Assembly: GCA_963724285.1 (NCBI GenBank)
Contig: CAVRUD010000032.1
Location: forward strand, 434,001-498,000
From: CAVRUD01 sp963724285
GTDB taxonomy: Bacteria; Chloroflexota; Chloroflexia; Thermomicrobiales; UBA6265
Length of the DNA stretch: 64,000 nt
Direction of reading: 5' to 3'
Position numbers and translations under genes: made by a program. Under the pieces are notes generated by a model. That model did not search any database and was not told the DNA's origin. It saw only the letters and a list, made by a program, of their open reading frames with translations. Shown in pieces: positions 17,321-26,690 of the stretch. The stretch's first letter is position 1, and the number at the start of each line of letters is the position of its first letter.

Positions 17321-18943
17321 CTACTGCTGGAGCCAGGTGTCGTAGAGCACCATGGTGTAACCAGTCGCGTCGGTCGCGAAGTCTTGCGTCCGCTCGTTCA
17401 GGCCGACGACGAAGGTCGTGGCGATCGTTGGGATGAAGAGCGCGTTCTCCATGATGTAGATCTGGATCGCCTTATAGGCCTCGATGCGCTCATTCTGGTC
17501 CTGGATGGTGGTGGCGTTGTCGAGCATCTCGGCGAGCTCGGGAGCACGCCAGCGCGAGAAGGCCCAACCCTCGTCGACGTTGTCCGGGTGGAACATCACG
17601 CTTAGGACCATCGGGTCGGCATGATTCCAGGAGAGCGGGCGGACGTTGTGGTCGCCGCGGGTGCTGGCTTCCTTGTTGGCTGGGTTGGCGAGCTGGAGCA
17701 GCTCGAGGTCGGCGCCAACGTCGCGCCACTGCGCCTGGATCACCTCCGCCTGGGAGCAGCCTGCGCCAGGGAAGCAGATATAGATCATGTGGAGCGGCTG
17801 GCCGTCCTTCTCGCGGATGCCGTCGTCATCCGTATCAATCCACCCGGCGGCTTCGAGGATCGACTTGGCCTGCTCGGGGTCGTAGGAGTAAAGCTCGGCT
17901 TCCGGCGCGTAGTAGATCCAGGACTCGGGAGTGAGGACGCCCTTGTTCGGGATCTCGACGCCGAAGGTCACGAGCTGGCTGATCTCTTCCTGGTTGGTCG
18001 CGTACTCGAGCGCCTTGCGGACCTCGATGTCGTCGGTCGGGAACCGCTCGGTGTTGAGGAGCATCCCGGCGGCAGAGGCCTGGATGATGGACGTGTGGAC
18101 GCGCAGGTCGTCCGACGCCTCAATCGTCTCGACGTCGATGAAGTTGACGTGGGTAATGACGTCGACCTCGCCGGACTCCAGGAGCGCCGTTCGGGTCGCG
18201 GGCTCCTCGGGGAAAGTGTAGATGATTTCGTCGAGGTAGGCCGCTCCCTGGTGCTTGGCGTTGGCCGGGCCCCAGTTGTAGTCGGGATTCTTTCGGAGGG
18301 TGACGTGATCGCCGTCGATCCACTCGACGAAGACGAAGGGTCCGCTGCCGACGGGGTTGCGGCCGAAGTCATCCCCGGACTCGGTGGCGGCGGTCGGCGA
18401 CTTGATGCCGAAGAGTTCGTTGCTGATGATCGCCAGGAACGGCGCGTACGGCTCGGAGAAGACGACATCGACGGAGTACTCGTCGACGACCGTTGTGCTT
18501 GCGTACGGACCCCAGTAGCCGGCGGTCGTCACCGAGCGCGTGGCCGGGTCCTTGATCCGATCGAAGTTGAACTTGACCGCCTCGGCGTTGAAGGGAGTCC
18601 CGTCGTGGAAGGTCACCCCTTCGCGGAGAGTCAGCCGCCAGGTCAGACCGTCGGCCGATTGCTCCCAGCTTGTCGCGAGCCACGGGTGATACGCGCCGGT
18701 GCTATCGACCGCGACGAGGCTGTCGAAGATCTGCCGGGTGATGTACTCGTTGTAGCGAGAGGCACTCTTGTCGGTATCCAAGGTGTCCGGGGACTGTGCT
18801 TGTGCGACACGTAGGATGCCGCCGCTCTGCGCCTGAGCGTAGACAGTCGAGGATCTGCCACCGCCGGCGCCCAGCGCGGCCACCAGCATCGGCGCAACGA
18901 GCACCAACACAAGCAAACGGAACGAGATCGACCGCATCTCCAA
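17321..18943 (-). CDS. Extracellular solute-binding protein, family 5 (oligopeptide/dipeptide type)
   Basis: Captures the substrate for the DppB/C-type importer. 540 residues, usual for SBP family 5. Signal peptide with core LLVLVLVAPMLVAALGAG. Family landmarks: LDPx-like DTLDTDKSAS near the N-terminus, then TWRLTLREGVTFHDGTPFNAEAV split over the signature (WRLTLREGVTFHDGTPF), and RKNPDYNWG. It ends MVLYDTWLQQ. No lipobox Cys is seen; it may be anchored by its signal or be soluble. No ATPase genes (DppD/F) are in this cluster, so the importer must borrow them from elsewhere. Confidence 0.92.
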   Translation of the reverse strand: MEMRSISFRLLVLVLVAPMLVAALGAGGGRSSTVYAQAQSGGILRVAQAQSPDTLDTDKSASRYNEYITRQIFDSLVAVDSTGAYHPWLATSWEQSADGLTWRLTLREGVTFHDGTPFNAEAVKFNFDRIKDPATRSVTTAGYWGPYASTTVVDEYSVDVVFSEPYAPFLAIISNELFGIKSPTAATESGDDFGRNPVGSGPFVFVEWIDGDHVTLRKNPDYNWGPANAKHQGAAYLDEIIYTFPEEPATRTALLESGEVDVITHVNFIDVETIEASDDLRVHTSIIQASAAGMLLNTERFPTDDIEVRKALEYATNQEEISQLVTFGVEIPNKGVLTPESWIYYAPEAELYSYDPEQAKSILEAAGWIDTDDDGIREKDGQPLHMIYICFPGAGCSQAEVIQAQWRDVGADLELLQLANPANKEASTRGDHNVRPLSWNHADPMVLSVMFHPDNVDEGWAFSRWRAPELAEMLDNATTIQDQNERIEAYKAIQIYIMENALFIPTIATTFVVGLNERTQDFATDATGYTMVLYDTWLQQ

Positions 18944-19225
18944 TCCTCCTGGGCGCCTGACGCGCCGGCTCTATGCTCGATACCGCGCCAACGTTTGGAT
19001 GAGAAGAACGAGGTTTTGGATTTGGAGCCCTTTGATCGCTGCCGGCCGACGGATATGCTGGGAGCGGGGAGTCTGGCTAAGCATCGAGGCCGGCGGCGGG
19101 GATCGCCGCGGCCCGTTAGGCAAAGCCGTCGCTACCTTGGACGCGCATCGATCGCGATGCGATCGATTTGCCAGGTTCGGAGGGCCCCGAACGTCAAGGC
19201 CCGTTGGGGTATGGCTGGATTGTGA

Positions 19226-19241
19226 CGACTGTCGACAGTCG
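19226..19241. promoter_or_regulatory. Putative GntR operator upstream of the importer operon
   Basis: Perfect 16-bp palindrome CGACTGTCGACAGTCG in the 380-base gap between the deacylase gene and the solute-binding gene. It shares GACTGTCGACA with a second site at 20632-20650 next to the GntR gene. GntR/FCD regulators bind such palindromes. The rest of the gap (18944-19323) shows no gene. Confidence 0.6.
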
Positions 19242-19323
19242 ATACGCTATCAGCCGCCTATATGGGTGTCAACCCCACCCAGGGACGCCTCGGTGTCGAC
19301 GTTTTGGTCGCGATTGCCCAATG

Positions 19324-20307
19324 CTAGCTGCTGACCTCCTCAATTTCGCCGAAGAAGCAGGCCCAGTCTCCCTGGTAGACGCTGGGCAGCGTGCGTAGGC
19401 CGAAGATCTGCCCATCGCACGGGGCACGAACCTCCGACAGCGTCGCGCCGTACAGATCGGTGATGGTTGCGATCAGTGTCCCTTCGGCGATCGGGGTGCG
19501 GAAGGAGATCCCCGGCGCTGGAACGAAAAATCCGCCGACCTCCGCAAGGAGCGTCTGCTGTTTGCCGAGATGCCAATGCTCCGCGTAGCGCGCTTCTCCC
19601 GCGATCATGCGGTAGTGGCGCATGACGTTCAGGTAGCCCTCTTTCAACGCCTCGCCGTTGGCATGAAACTCCTGGGGCATCGTCGCGCACAGACCGCCCA
19701 GTTCGACCGTGATCGCGCCCTTATCCTGGGCGGCCATGACCGAGGTAGGGCTTCCGGACGGGCCGATAGGCCGGAGGATGAGGTCCCACCTCGGACCCAT
19801 GGCCTTCGCCAGCTCGAGCCCGGCCGTCGTTGCGTTGTAGAACTGGGCCCAGGCGAGATAGGAGTGGGCTCCGCCGGAATGGACAGTGATGAGCAGGTCG
19901 GCCTTGGCGCTGAGTTCCTGGTGGTGGGCCCAGGCAACGCGCTCGCTCGGGAAGCCGTTCGCCTTTCCCGGGTAGATGCGGTTCATGTCGTAGGTGAAGC
20001 CGTCGAACGGGTTGCCGCGTTGCTGCGCTTCGAAGGCGAGGACGTTGTGGACCGGGACACAGACGAGGGTGCCGCTGAGCTGTTGCGGGTCGAGGTCAGC
20101 GAGCAGCTTGTGGATCGAGAGCGGTCCTTCCGGCTCATCGCCGTGGATCGCCCCGTCGATCCAGAGGACAGGGCCGGGCTTCACGCCCTGGACCACGATC
20201 ACCGGGATCGACAGTTGCTCGCCGCCCGGGCGTCTAGAGACAGGGATGACGCCGGTTGCCCGTTCTCCGGGAGCAGCGACCGCGGTACCGACCGAGAACG
20301 TATCCAC
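19324..20307 (-). CDS. Succinylglutamate desuccinylase/aspartoacylase family deacylase (M14-like)
   Basis: Zinc-dependent amide hydrolase of the AspA/AstE group, about 327 residues. Zinc ligands and catalytic residues can be seen as DGAIHGDEPEG (HxxE), LITVHSGGAH and AITVELGG; DMNR, the substrate-binding Arg motif of this family, lies in YDMNRIYPG. Start GTG 20307 follows AAAGGGA and gives MDTFSVGTAVAAPGERATG, the normal N-terminus. The open frame reaches 20691, but that extension is Arg-rich and unlike the family. It probably removes an acyl group from an imported compound; the exact substrate is unknown. Confidence 0.85.
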   Translation of the reverse strand: MDTFSVGTAVAAPGERATGVIPVSRRPGGEQLSIPVIVVQGVKPGPVLWIDGAIHGDEPEGPLSIHKLLADLDPQQLSGTLVCVPVHNVLAFEAQQRGNPFDGFTYDMNRIYPGKANGFPSERVAWAHHQELSAKADLLITVHSGGAHSYLAWAQFYNATTAGLELAKAMGPRWDLILRPIGPSGSPTSVMAAQDKGAITVELGGLCATMPQEFHANGEALKEGYLNVMRHYRMIAGEARYAEHWHLGKQQTLLAEVGGFFVPAPGISFRTPIAEGTLIATITDLYGATLSEVRAPCDGQIFGLRTLPSVYQGDWACFFGEIEEVSS

Positions 20308-20631
20308 GCTTCCCTTTACCTTTCCTGACTCATCTGCCAAAGCGATCATGCGGGCTCGCAAGACGGGTTCAGTTCGGACGTGGGACGCTTTGCACCTCCT
20401 GTATCGACGCGCTTCGTGGTCTGCACCGCCAGCGGGGCGCACGCGCGCCGGGTCGACGGTCCCGGGGCCCTTTCCCACCTCCCGCCGTTTCGACCCTGCC
20501 GACGTGCGACGCGTCCGACACGATGGCTCGTGTACTCGGGTGTCGCCTCGGGGACGAGGCGGACGGGCGAGGGAGTGCAAGCCAGTGCGTATGCGGGTAA
20601 ACCACTTTTGCGAATCGTTGCCTGAGTGTAC

Positions 20632-20650
20632 AATGTTGACTGTCGACATT
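20632..20650. promoter_or_regulatory. Putative GntR operator between deacylase and regulator genes
   Basis: AATGTTGACTGTCGACATT is an imperfect palindrome centred on TGTCGACA. It shares 11 bases with the perfect site at 19226-19241. It lies 126 bases before the GntR start and about 325 bases upstream of the deacylase, so it could serve autoregulation and control of the divergent genes. The 20308-20775 gap otherwise shows nothing codable. Confidence 0.55.
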
Positions 20651-20775
20651 CGACTCAACTTGAGCACGCCTCGCCGGCGATTTGTCGCCATGGCATCATT
20701 TCGCCGCGTTTACGTCTGATCCGTACGCGTGTATGCGTCGATCGGCCGCCAACCTAGCGATTGGCCTGTAGGATC

Positions 20776-21476
20776 ATGGGCAGCCTCTTCTCCGAGGTGC
20801 AACCAAAGCCGCTGAGCGACCTGGCGCTTGAGCACGTCCGCGAAGCGATCGTCGACGGTCGATTCCCGCCCGACGCGTCCATCAATCAGGCGGAACTCGC
20901 CAAGCAGCTGGGGATCAGCCGGGCGCCGCTTCGCGAGGCATTACACATGCTCCAACAGGAGGGGTTGGTGGAGAACCAGCCCTTTCCCGGAACCATCGTG
21001 ACTCCGCTCACCGCCGAGAGCCTTCAGGAGCTGCAGTCACTCCTCCGCCTCCTCGAAAAGTTCGCGGCGGAGCAGGTGCTTGAGCGCGCCACGGATGCCG
21101 ACCTCGCTATCCTCGAAGAGATCGTTGTCGAAATGGCCGGTTCTGTCGCAACGGCGATCTCGACGCCGTCAACGACGCCGACATCCGCTTGCACTCCAAA
21201 GTCATCGAGTTGAGTGGGCATAGCTTGCTCGTTAAGGTCTGGGGCACGTACGTCCAGCAGATTCGCCGTGTGCTTTCGCTGCGCAACCGGGCGAACGTGG
21301 ACTTGCGGACCTTGGCGCAGATGCATTGCGAACTGGTCGACGCCATGGTCCAGCATGACGTGGATGCCGTCTGTCAGTTCTATGCCGTCCACGGAAGTGA
21401 CCTGGCGGCGACGATCGGCAAGATGCTCAATCACCGGAGACACATCGGCAAACGGCGTTTCGGACATTCCGCTTAG
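20776..21476 (+). pseudogene. GntR-family transcriptional regulator, FCD type (one frameshift)
   Basis: Winged-helix DNA-binding domain at residues about 10-75 (LALEHVREAIVDGRFPP, ELAKQLGISRAPLREALHML, EGLVENQPFPGTIV), the classical GntR HTH. The FCD ligand-binding helices follow (LLRLLEKFAAEQVL). A one-base shift near 21147 moves the frame; the rest, NGDLDAVNDADIRLHSKVIEL to RRFGHSA, continues to TAG 21476. Corrected length about 233 residues. ATG 20776 is chosen over TTG 20761. Two nearby TGTCGACA palindromes are probable targets. Confidence 0.82.
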
Positions 21477-21479
21477 GTC

Positions 21480-22678
21480 ATGAGTGACGGCGCTGTGCGC
21501 GTCCCGGTTGGAGGTGAGGTGTACGTCCCACTGGTCGATGTCGCCTGGCAGCACCGCCAGGTCCGGCCGCAGATCGACGCGGCGATCGACCGGCTGTTGA
21601 CTGACCCGTCCTGCGACGACCTCAGCTTCGTCCAGGGATTGGAGCGGCAATTTGGTGAGATCGTTGAGGAGCCGCCATTGCGTTGCCGTTCATTCCGGTC
21701 TGGCGGCAGAATTTCTAGTCTTGAAGGCGGCTGGGATTGGCCCTGGTGACGAGGTGATCACCGCGCCAAATAGCGACCTGGCGACGACCGCCGCGATTAG
21801 CCACGCCGGGGCTACGCTTCGTCCTCGTCGACATCGACCCAGCGACCTATAACCTCGATCCAAACTTGGTCGAGGCGGCGATTACGCCGCGGACGCGGGC
21901 GATCGTGCCCGTCCACATGTACGGGCTTCCCGCCGAGCTCGATCCGATCATCGAGATCGCTCGGCGCCACGATTTGCTGGTGATCGAGGATGCGACGCTG
22001 GCGCTCGGCGCGTCGTATCGTGGCCGACCCGCCGGGACGCTCGGTGATGCCGCGTTCTTCTCCTTCGCGCCGCGCAAGGTCATGGGCGGCGCCGGCAACG
22101 GCGGCATGGTCGTGACAGGTGACGCGGACCTCGCCCGCGCCGTGCGGCTCTGCGGGCATATGGACTGGCCCCGAGCGGAGCGAACTGCCGGCCGCCCAAC
22201 GGCAGAGCGCGGCCGGCGGCGAACCACGAGGCCGAGGGTTATAACCTGAAGCTCGATGGCATCCAGGCGGCGATCATCGGCGAAAAGTTGCGCTGCCTGG
22301 ACGATTGGCAGGCGCGCCGTCAGGCCGTGGCGGATGACTATGGCGCGCGCCTGGCGGAGTTCCTGGGGTCGTGCTGCCGGCCGTGCCCGCTAATGTTCGT
22401 CACGCGTGGCGGAATTACGTCATCCAGGTGCCGGAACGGGATCGGGTACGGGCTTCCCTCCGCGAGCAGGGCGTGGCAACGTCTGTGCTCTATATCCCTC
22501 CGGTCCACCTCCAGGCGGTCTACCGAGGAGTCGGCTATGCCCAAGGAGACTTTCCCGCGAGCCGAAGCGGCCGCCCGGAAACCTGCTGGCCTTGCCGATG
22601 CACCCCGGACTGGACTCCTCTCAGATCGCGTACGTCGCGGACGCGCTGGTGCGGCCCTCGATCGGGTCGCTGAGTTAG
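21480..22678 (+). pseudogene. DegT/DnrJ/EryC1/StrS aminotransferase, multiply frameshifted
   Basis: PLP-dependent aminotransferase of the DegT family, readable only with five or so indels between 21690 and 22600. Pieces: YVPLVDVAWQHRQVRPQIDA; HSGLAAEFLVLKAAGIGPGD; IVPVHMYGLPAELDPI; LLVIEDATLALGASYRG; FFSFAPRKVMGGAGNGGM with the expected PLP Lys; ANHEAEGYNLKLDGIQAAI; and RNYVIQVPERDRVRASL. It ends ALPMHPGLDSSQIAYVADAL near TAG 22678. Starts four bases after the GntR stop, so it was one transcription unit. Such enzymes usually act on nucleotide-sugar ketones or other keto groups. Confidence 0.8.
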
Positions 22679-22706
22679 CGGACGCGGATGGAGCGAAGGA
22701 GCATAG

Positions 22707-23412
22707 ATGAACGACTTCTCCGATGACTACGACGTGGACGATCCGTACTTGAATTTCCGCCCGCCGCTGCCCGATCCGGCCGATCGCGCCGGGGATCGCG
22801 GCGCTGCTCGTCATCGACATGCAGTACGCCGACGCCTCGCTCGATGCCGGCATCTTTGCGGACAAGCGCGCCCGCGGCTTGACTGCCGGGCTTGACTACT
22901 ATGGCGAGTGCATGACGAGGATTGTCTCCGTAAACCAGGAGTTGATCCGCGCGTGCCGGGCCGTCGGGATCGAGGTGATCTACAGCCGCATCCAGTCGAT
23001 GTCGCCCGATGGCCGTGATCGAGGCGGTGCGCACAAGGACCTGAAGATCTTCAGTCCACCGGGGTCACCGGAGGCCCAGATCTTGGAGGAGTTGGCGCCG
23101 GAGCCGAACGAGCTCGTCTTCTCCAAGACTTCCGGCAGTTCCTTCAACGGCACGACGCTCGACTTTGTGCTGAAGAACATGGGGATCAAAACGCTTCTGA
23201 TGACGGGCGTGATGACAAGCGGCTGCGTCGAATCGTCGGTGCGCGATGCGAAGGACCTCGGCTACGGGGTGGTCGTCGTTCACGACGCCTGCGCGTCTTG
23301 GACCGAAGAGCTGCACACCGCCTCCTTGCGCGTGATGCATGGCGTGTTCGCCAAGGTGCGGGACTCTGCTTGGGCTCTCGATCGCATCAACGCCCATCCG
23401 CCTCGGCGCTGA
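22707..23412 (+). pseudogene. Isochorismatase-like (cysteine) hydrolase, one frameshift
   Basis: Amide or vinyl-ether hydrolase family with an Asp-Lys-Cys triad. The first 25 residues (MNDFSDDYDVDDPYLNF) are in one frame. After a base slip near 22780 the sequence continues PIAPGIAALLVIDMQYADAS, with the catalytic Asp in IDMQY. Further on are the Lys in VFSKTSGSSF and the Cys in TSGCVESSVRDA. It ends NAHPPRR at TGA 23412, 234 residues corrected. Third gene of the plus-strand unit after GntR and DegT. N-carbamoyl- or nicotinamide-type amides are typical substrates; not assignable here. Confidence 0.85.
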
Positions 23413-24154
23413 TCACTGTGGCGCGCCACTAACCGCCCGTTGTTGTTGACGGTGATGTCGATGGTCCATTCCCGTCGACGTGTTCTGGCGATACTAGACC
23501 GTACCTCCGGATGTTCTAACCATTAGGTGTTCGAGTGTCTCGGCGACAACCACCCAGGCGCGGTGGTGAGGCAACCGCGCGAGCGACCCCCGTCGGACCC
23601 GCGATCTGAACCGTGATAGACCGGCGCACCTGGATAAGGAATGCAAGGAATGCGAGATAGTAGCCGCGTTTGGTCCGGTGTTGACTACTCCGCCTGGGAA
23701 AACGATCAGGTGGCCATAGGCTGCGCCGTCTACATGTCGCCCGGGGCTCCACGGCCCGGGCTCAACGTCACAGCCTCTCCGAGGCTACCGAAGACGGTTC
23801 CCTAGCCTCGGAGAGGCTGTCCGGTTCAGCCCGGGCCAACCCTGGGCCAACCTTGGGCCGTGAGCCCCGGGCGACGGTCGGCGACGCGATCTCCCGTCCT
23901 ATCACCGCCCCAAAAACACGCGATCAATATCGCAACCCTCATCAGCCAAGCGTCCGCCGCGCCCGAAATTAGATTCCCGGGCGACAACAAACCGCGGCCA
24001 CTGGTTCTCCGCACCCTTGCCACCCGGCGGTATGATCTCTATGACCGCCGGACGCCGCGGCGAGCGGGTTTGTGGCCTCCCGGCTGTATACTTGACCAAG
24101 TTGTGAGGAATAGACGGTCGTTCGGCCGCTTCATCATACATAAAGGACGGAATC
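23413..24154. other. Intergenic region with dispersed repeat and rhodanese promoter side
   Basis: No convincing gene. 23413-23739 is featureless apart from GC-rich sequence. 23740-23871 holds a palindromic repeat pair (listed separately). 23880-24154 should hold the promoter of the rhodanese gene, whose AAAGGA ribosome site is at about 24142. Confidence 0.5.
23740..23871. repeat. Dispersed repeat family A, two inverted copies
   Basis: Left arm 23740-23787 (reverse orientation) and right arm 23803-23871 share TAGCCTCGGAGAGGCTGT and GGGCCGTG.AGCCCCGGG. The right arm holds two 11-base units (GGGCCAACCCT/GGGCCAACCTT), the left arm none. Related copies are at 54963, 61881 and 63725. Confidence 0.8.
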
Positions 24155-25036
24155 ATGACGGCAGTGCAGCCCGATCCCGCGCAGACCAGCCGCGGCTACG
24201 CCCACCCGGAAGTCCTCGTCTCGACCGACTGGGTGGCGGAGCACCTCGACGACCCGAATGTCCGGATTGTGGAGTCCGACGAAGACATCCTTCTTTACGA
24301 CATCGGCCACATCCCCGGCGCCGTCAAACTGGACTGGCACACCGACCTCCAGAACCCCGTCGCCCGCGACTTCGTCGACAAGGCCGGGTTCGAGGATCTG
24401 ATGAACCGGGCCGGCATCAAGAACGACACCACGGTCGTCTTCTACGGTGACCGCAACAACTGGTACGCCTGCTACACCTTCTGGCTGTTCAAGTACTACG
24501 GCCACGCGGACGCCCGGATGATGGACGGCGGCCGCGCGAAGTGGGAGGCCGAGGGCCGGCCCTGGTCGCGAGAGGTGCCGACCTATTCCGGCGGCGGCTA
24601 CACCGCGAAGGACGCCGATCCGGCCATCCGGGCCTTCCGCGACGACGTGATGGCCCAGGTCAACTCCGGCTCGCCCACCCTGGTCGATGTCCGCTCACCC
24701 CAGGAGTACACCGGCGAAGTCATTCACATGGTGGGTTACCCCCAGGAGGGCGCGCAGCGCGGCGGTCACGTCAAGGGCGCGAAGAACATCCCCTGGGCGA
24801 AGGCCGCGAACGAGGACGGCACCTTCAAGAGCCCGGACGAGCTCAAGTCGCTCTACGCCAGCGAGGGCATCACCCCGGAAAAGGACGTGATCGCCTACTG
24901 CCGGATCGGGGAGCGCTCCAGCCACACCTGGTTCGTCCTGACCTACCTCCTCGGCTACCCGAACGTCCGCAACTACGATGGCTCCTGGACCGAATGGGGC
25001 AGCATGGTCAACGTCCCGATCGAGAAGGGCGCATAA
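24155..25036 (+). CDS. Thiosulfate/3-mercaptopyruvate sulfurtransferase (tandem rhodanese)
   Basis: Moves sulfane sulfur from a donor to thiophilic acceptors. 293 residues with two rhodanese domains: inactive N-terminal (WVAEHLDDPNVRIVESDED, HIPGAVKLDWHTD) and catalytic C-terminal (LVDVRSPQEYTGE). The active-site loop YCRIGERSSHTWF carries the catalytic Cys, the CRxGERSSH form of actinobacterial-type CysA/SseA enzymes. An AAAGGA site precedes the ATG. It stands 340 bases upstream of sufU, consistent with a role in sulfur supply for Fe-S clusters (inferred). Confidence 0.93.
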   Translation: MTAVQPDPAQTSRGYAHPEVLVSTDWVAEHLDDPNVRIVESDEDILLYDIGHIPGAVKLDWHTDLQNPVARDFVDKAGFEDLMNRAGIKNDTTVVFYGDRNNWYACYTFWLFKYYGHADARMMDGGRAKWEAEGRPWSREVPTYSGGGYTAKDADPAIRAFRDDVMAQVNSGSPTLVDVRSPQEYTGEVIHMVGYPQEGAQRGGHVKGAKNIPWAKAANEDGTFKSPDELKSLYASEGITPEKDVIAYCRIGERSSHTWFVLTYLLGYPNVRNYDGSWTEWGSMVNVPIEKGA

Positions 25037-25037
25037 C

Positions 25038-25087
25038 CGTCCGGCGTCCGGCGTCCGGCGGTCGGCGTCCGGCGGTCGGTGTCGGGC
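25038..25087. repeat. Short tandem repeat, GTCCGGC units
   Basis: Six or seven degenerate copies of (G)TCCGGCG/GTCGGC lie immediately after the rhodanese stop. A second mini-array, GCCGAAC x3 near 25321-25345, lies just before sufU. Confidence 0.7.
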
Positions 25088-25135
25088 TTTCGTCTCTCGG
25101 CGTCCGAAGAGCCTCGATGCCGCCCCGACCCACCC

Positions 25136-25289
25136 TGTCATTCCGAGCTTGTCGAGGAATCTCGAACGGCACGTGGCAACGAAGAAGCCGGTACCTCCGA
25201 GAAAACGACCCCGTTCTCTCGAAGACCGCAGCACCATCGGAGCGCCGTCTCCTTAGATCCCTCGACAAGCTGGGAAGCTCGGGATGACA
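25136..25289. repeat. Inverted-repeat element (MITE-like)
   Basis: The left end TGTCATTCCGAGCTTGTCGA (25136 onward) recurs inverted as TCGACAAGC and GAAGCTCGGGATGACA at 25261-25289, with an 8-base insertion in the right arm. About 90 bases lie between the arms. TGTCATTCCGAG-type ends are common in small palindromic elements of other bacteria. Confidence 0.65.
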
Positions 25290-25373
25290 AGTACGTCGGT
25301 CGCAGATACGTTACCCTCAGACGCCGAACGCCGAACGCCGAACGCCGATCCACCACGAACAAAGCGAGAACTC

Positions 25374-25853
25374 ATGGACCGTCAGGCCTACATCGAACAC
25401 ATACTCGATCACTTTGAGCACCCCCGGAACAAGGGGCGGATGCCCGACGCCGATGTCCAGCTCGGCGGCGGCAACCCCGGCTGCGGCGACCTGATCACCC
25501 TCTATCTGAAGATCGGCGACGACGACAAGATCGAGGCGGTCTCATTCGACGGCGAGGGCTGCACCATCAGCCAGGCCGGGGGCAGCATCATCGCCGAGAT
25601 GGTCGAAGGGATGACCCTCGACGAGGTCAAGGACCTCGGTACCCAGACCATGATGGAGGAGATGGGCGAGGACGTCGTCAAGAGCCGCGTCCGCTGCGCC
25701 ACCCTGGCCCTCGGCACCCTCCAGGGCGCCGTCAACCTCTTCGAGCAGAACCGGCAGCGTACCGCCGCCGGGATTGAGCCGATCATTGGCGACGAGGCGG
25801 TCCGGTTCGAACTGACCTCCGCGGTCTTCACATTCCCAGGCCAAAGCGGCTAG
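25374..25853 (+). CDS. sufU: SUF-type Fe-S/zinc sulfur-transfer protein SufU (IscU-like)
   Basis: Accepts sulfur from the cysteine desulfurase during Fe-S cluster assembly. 159 residues. Three conserved Cys: GNPGCGD, GEGCTISQAG and RVRCATLAL. The spacing with an insert before the last Cys is SufU-like rather than IscU. ATG 25374 gives MDRQAYIEHILDHFEHPRNKG, the normal start; the open frame to 25284 adds only low-complexity sequence from the tandem repeat. Confidence 0.92.
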   Translation: MDRQAYIEHILDHFEHPRNKGRMPDADVQLGGGNPGCGDLITLYLKIGDDDKIEAVSFDGEGCTISQAGGSIIAEMVEGMTLDEVKDLGTQTMMEEMGEDVVKSRVRCATLALGTLQGAVNLFEQNRQRTAAGIEPIIGDEAVRFELTSAVFTFPGQSG

Positions 25854-26000
25854 GCAGGGCTGCTAGGCGGACAGTTGGCGCCAAAGCCTTTGTAAAATCG
25901 GTATCCCTGCCGATGCGTATCCACCTCCCTACGCGCGACGCTCCGAGTGGACCGGGTGGAATTGGCCCATCCGGCCAGTCGCACGAAGGAGGTCATTCCC

Positions 26001-26276
26001 ATGTTGCTCGCGCCCACCGCTCCTTCCCGTTTCCATTCGTTCTTCCGATTTCCCCTCGTCGCCCTCACGGCGGTAGCCCTTCTGGCCGGCGCGGCCTTCG
26101 GTCCGGCTGTCGATGATGCCGGTGCGCGGACATCGCGCGACGTTCATAACCAGCGGACCGTCTGCAACCAGATCCGGGCGCAGGCCGACGCGGCCCAAGC
26201 GGCCGGCGATCTGGAAACCTGGGACGCGCTTTTCATCCAGTACGTGCAAACCGGTTGCGGTGTCTGGGGCTCTTAG
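26001..26276 (+). CDS. Small secreted protein with one Cys pair
   Basis: 91 residues. A perfect AAGGAGGT ribosome site lies seven bases before ATG 26001. Signal peptide with core FPLVALTAVALLAGAAFG. The mature part is about 55 residues: a short helix (CNQIRAQADAAQAAGDLETW) between two cysteines, then YVQTGCGVWGS. The strong ribosome site and export signal suggest a real, well-translated gene. No family is recognised. Confidence 0.72.
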   Translation: MLLAPTAPSRFHSFFRFPLVALTAVALLAGAAFGPAVDDAGARTSRDVHNQRTVCNQIRAQADAAQAAGDLETWDALFIQYVQTGCGVWGS

Positions 26277-26519
26277 AGTTCTTCAAGTAACGTCGTTGGT
26301 TGCGCGCCGGGGTTGACCTCGGCGCGCCCTCGAGGGGCGAAGGTAGTCACGCGGCGTCCAGTCGGAATCAATGGACCGGATCGGAACTATAGGGATAATG
26401 GCTCGGTCTTCCGTAACGACGGGCCAATGGCTATCGTGCGCGGGCTGCGGCTGGAACCTCCCGTCTGGTCCGAGCCGAGGTGCGTATGGTCATCGACGTT
26501 CCATCCTCCGATCTCGATC

Positions 26520-26690
26520 CAAGGGGTGATCCGCCGGAGATCGCGGTCTGCGCAGCCTGGCGGGAGCAGCGCGTTCAAACGCCGCTCTCGACAGTGGCAG
26601 GCCAGACCATCGAGGTGATCCATCGCGGCCGGTGCCCCACACAGGTGCGAAAGGGCTGGTGCTGCGGTTGACGGGGGCTGCAGCCGAGGA
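26520..26690 (+). repeat. Repeat family B copy 1 (DUF2851 N-terminus remnant plus LVLRLT motif)
   Basis: The plus strand encodes EIAVCAAWREQRVQTPL and AGQTIEVIHRG, nearly the N-terminus of the DUF2851 gene at 39494. It then passes into the GLVLRLT motif in another frame. It lies in the 26277-26898 gap, which holds no intact gene. A decayed duplicate. Confidence 0.65.

Noticed and set aside
25038..25087. Possible CRISPR-like array
   Set aside because: The units are 7-8 bases, contiguous and degenerate with no spacers; it is a simple tandem repeat.
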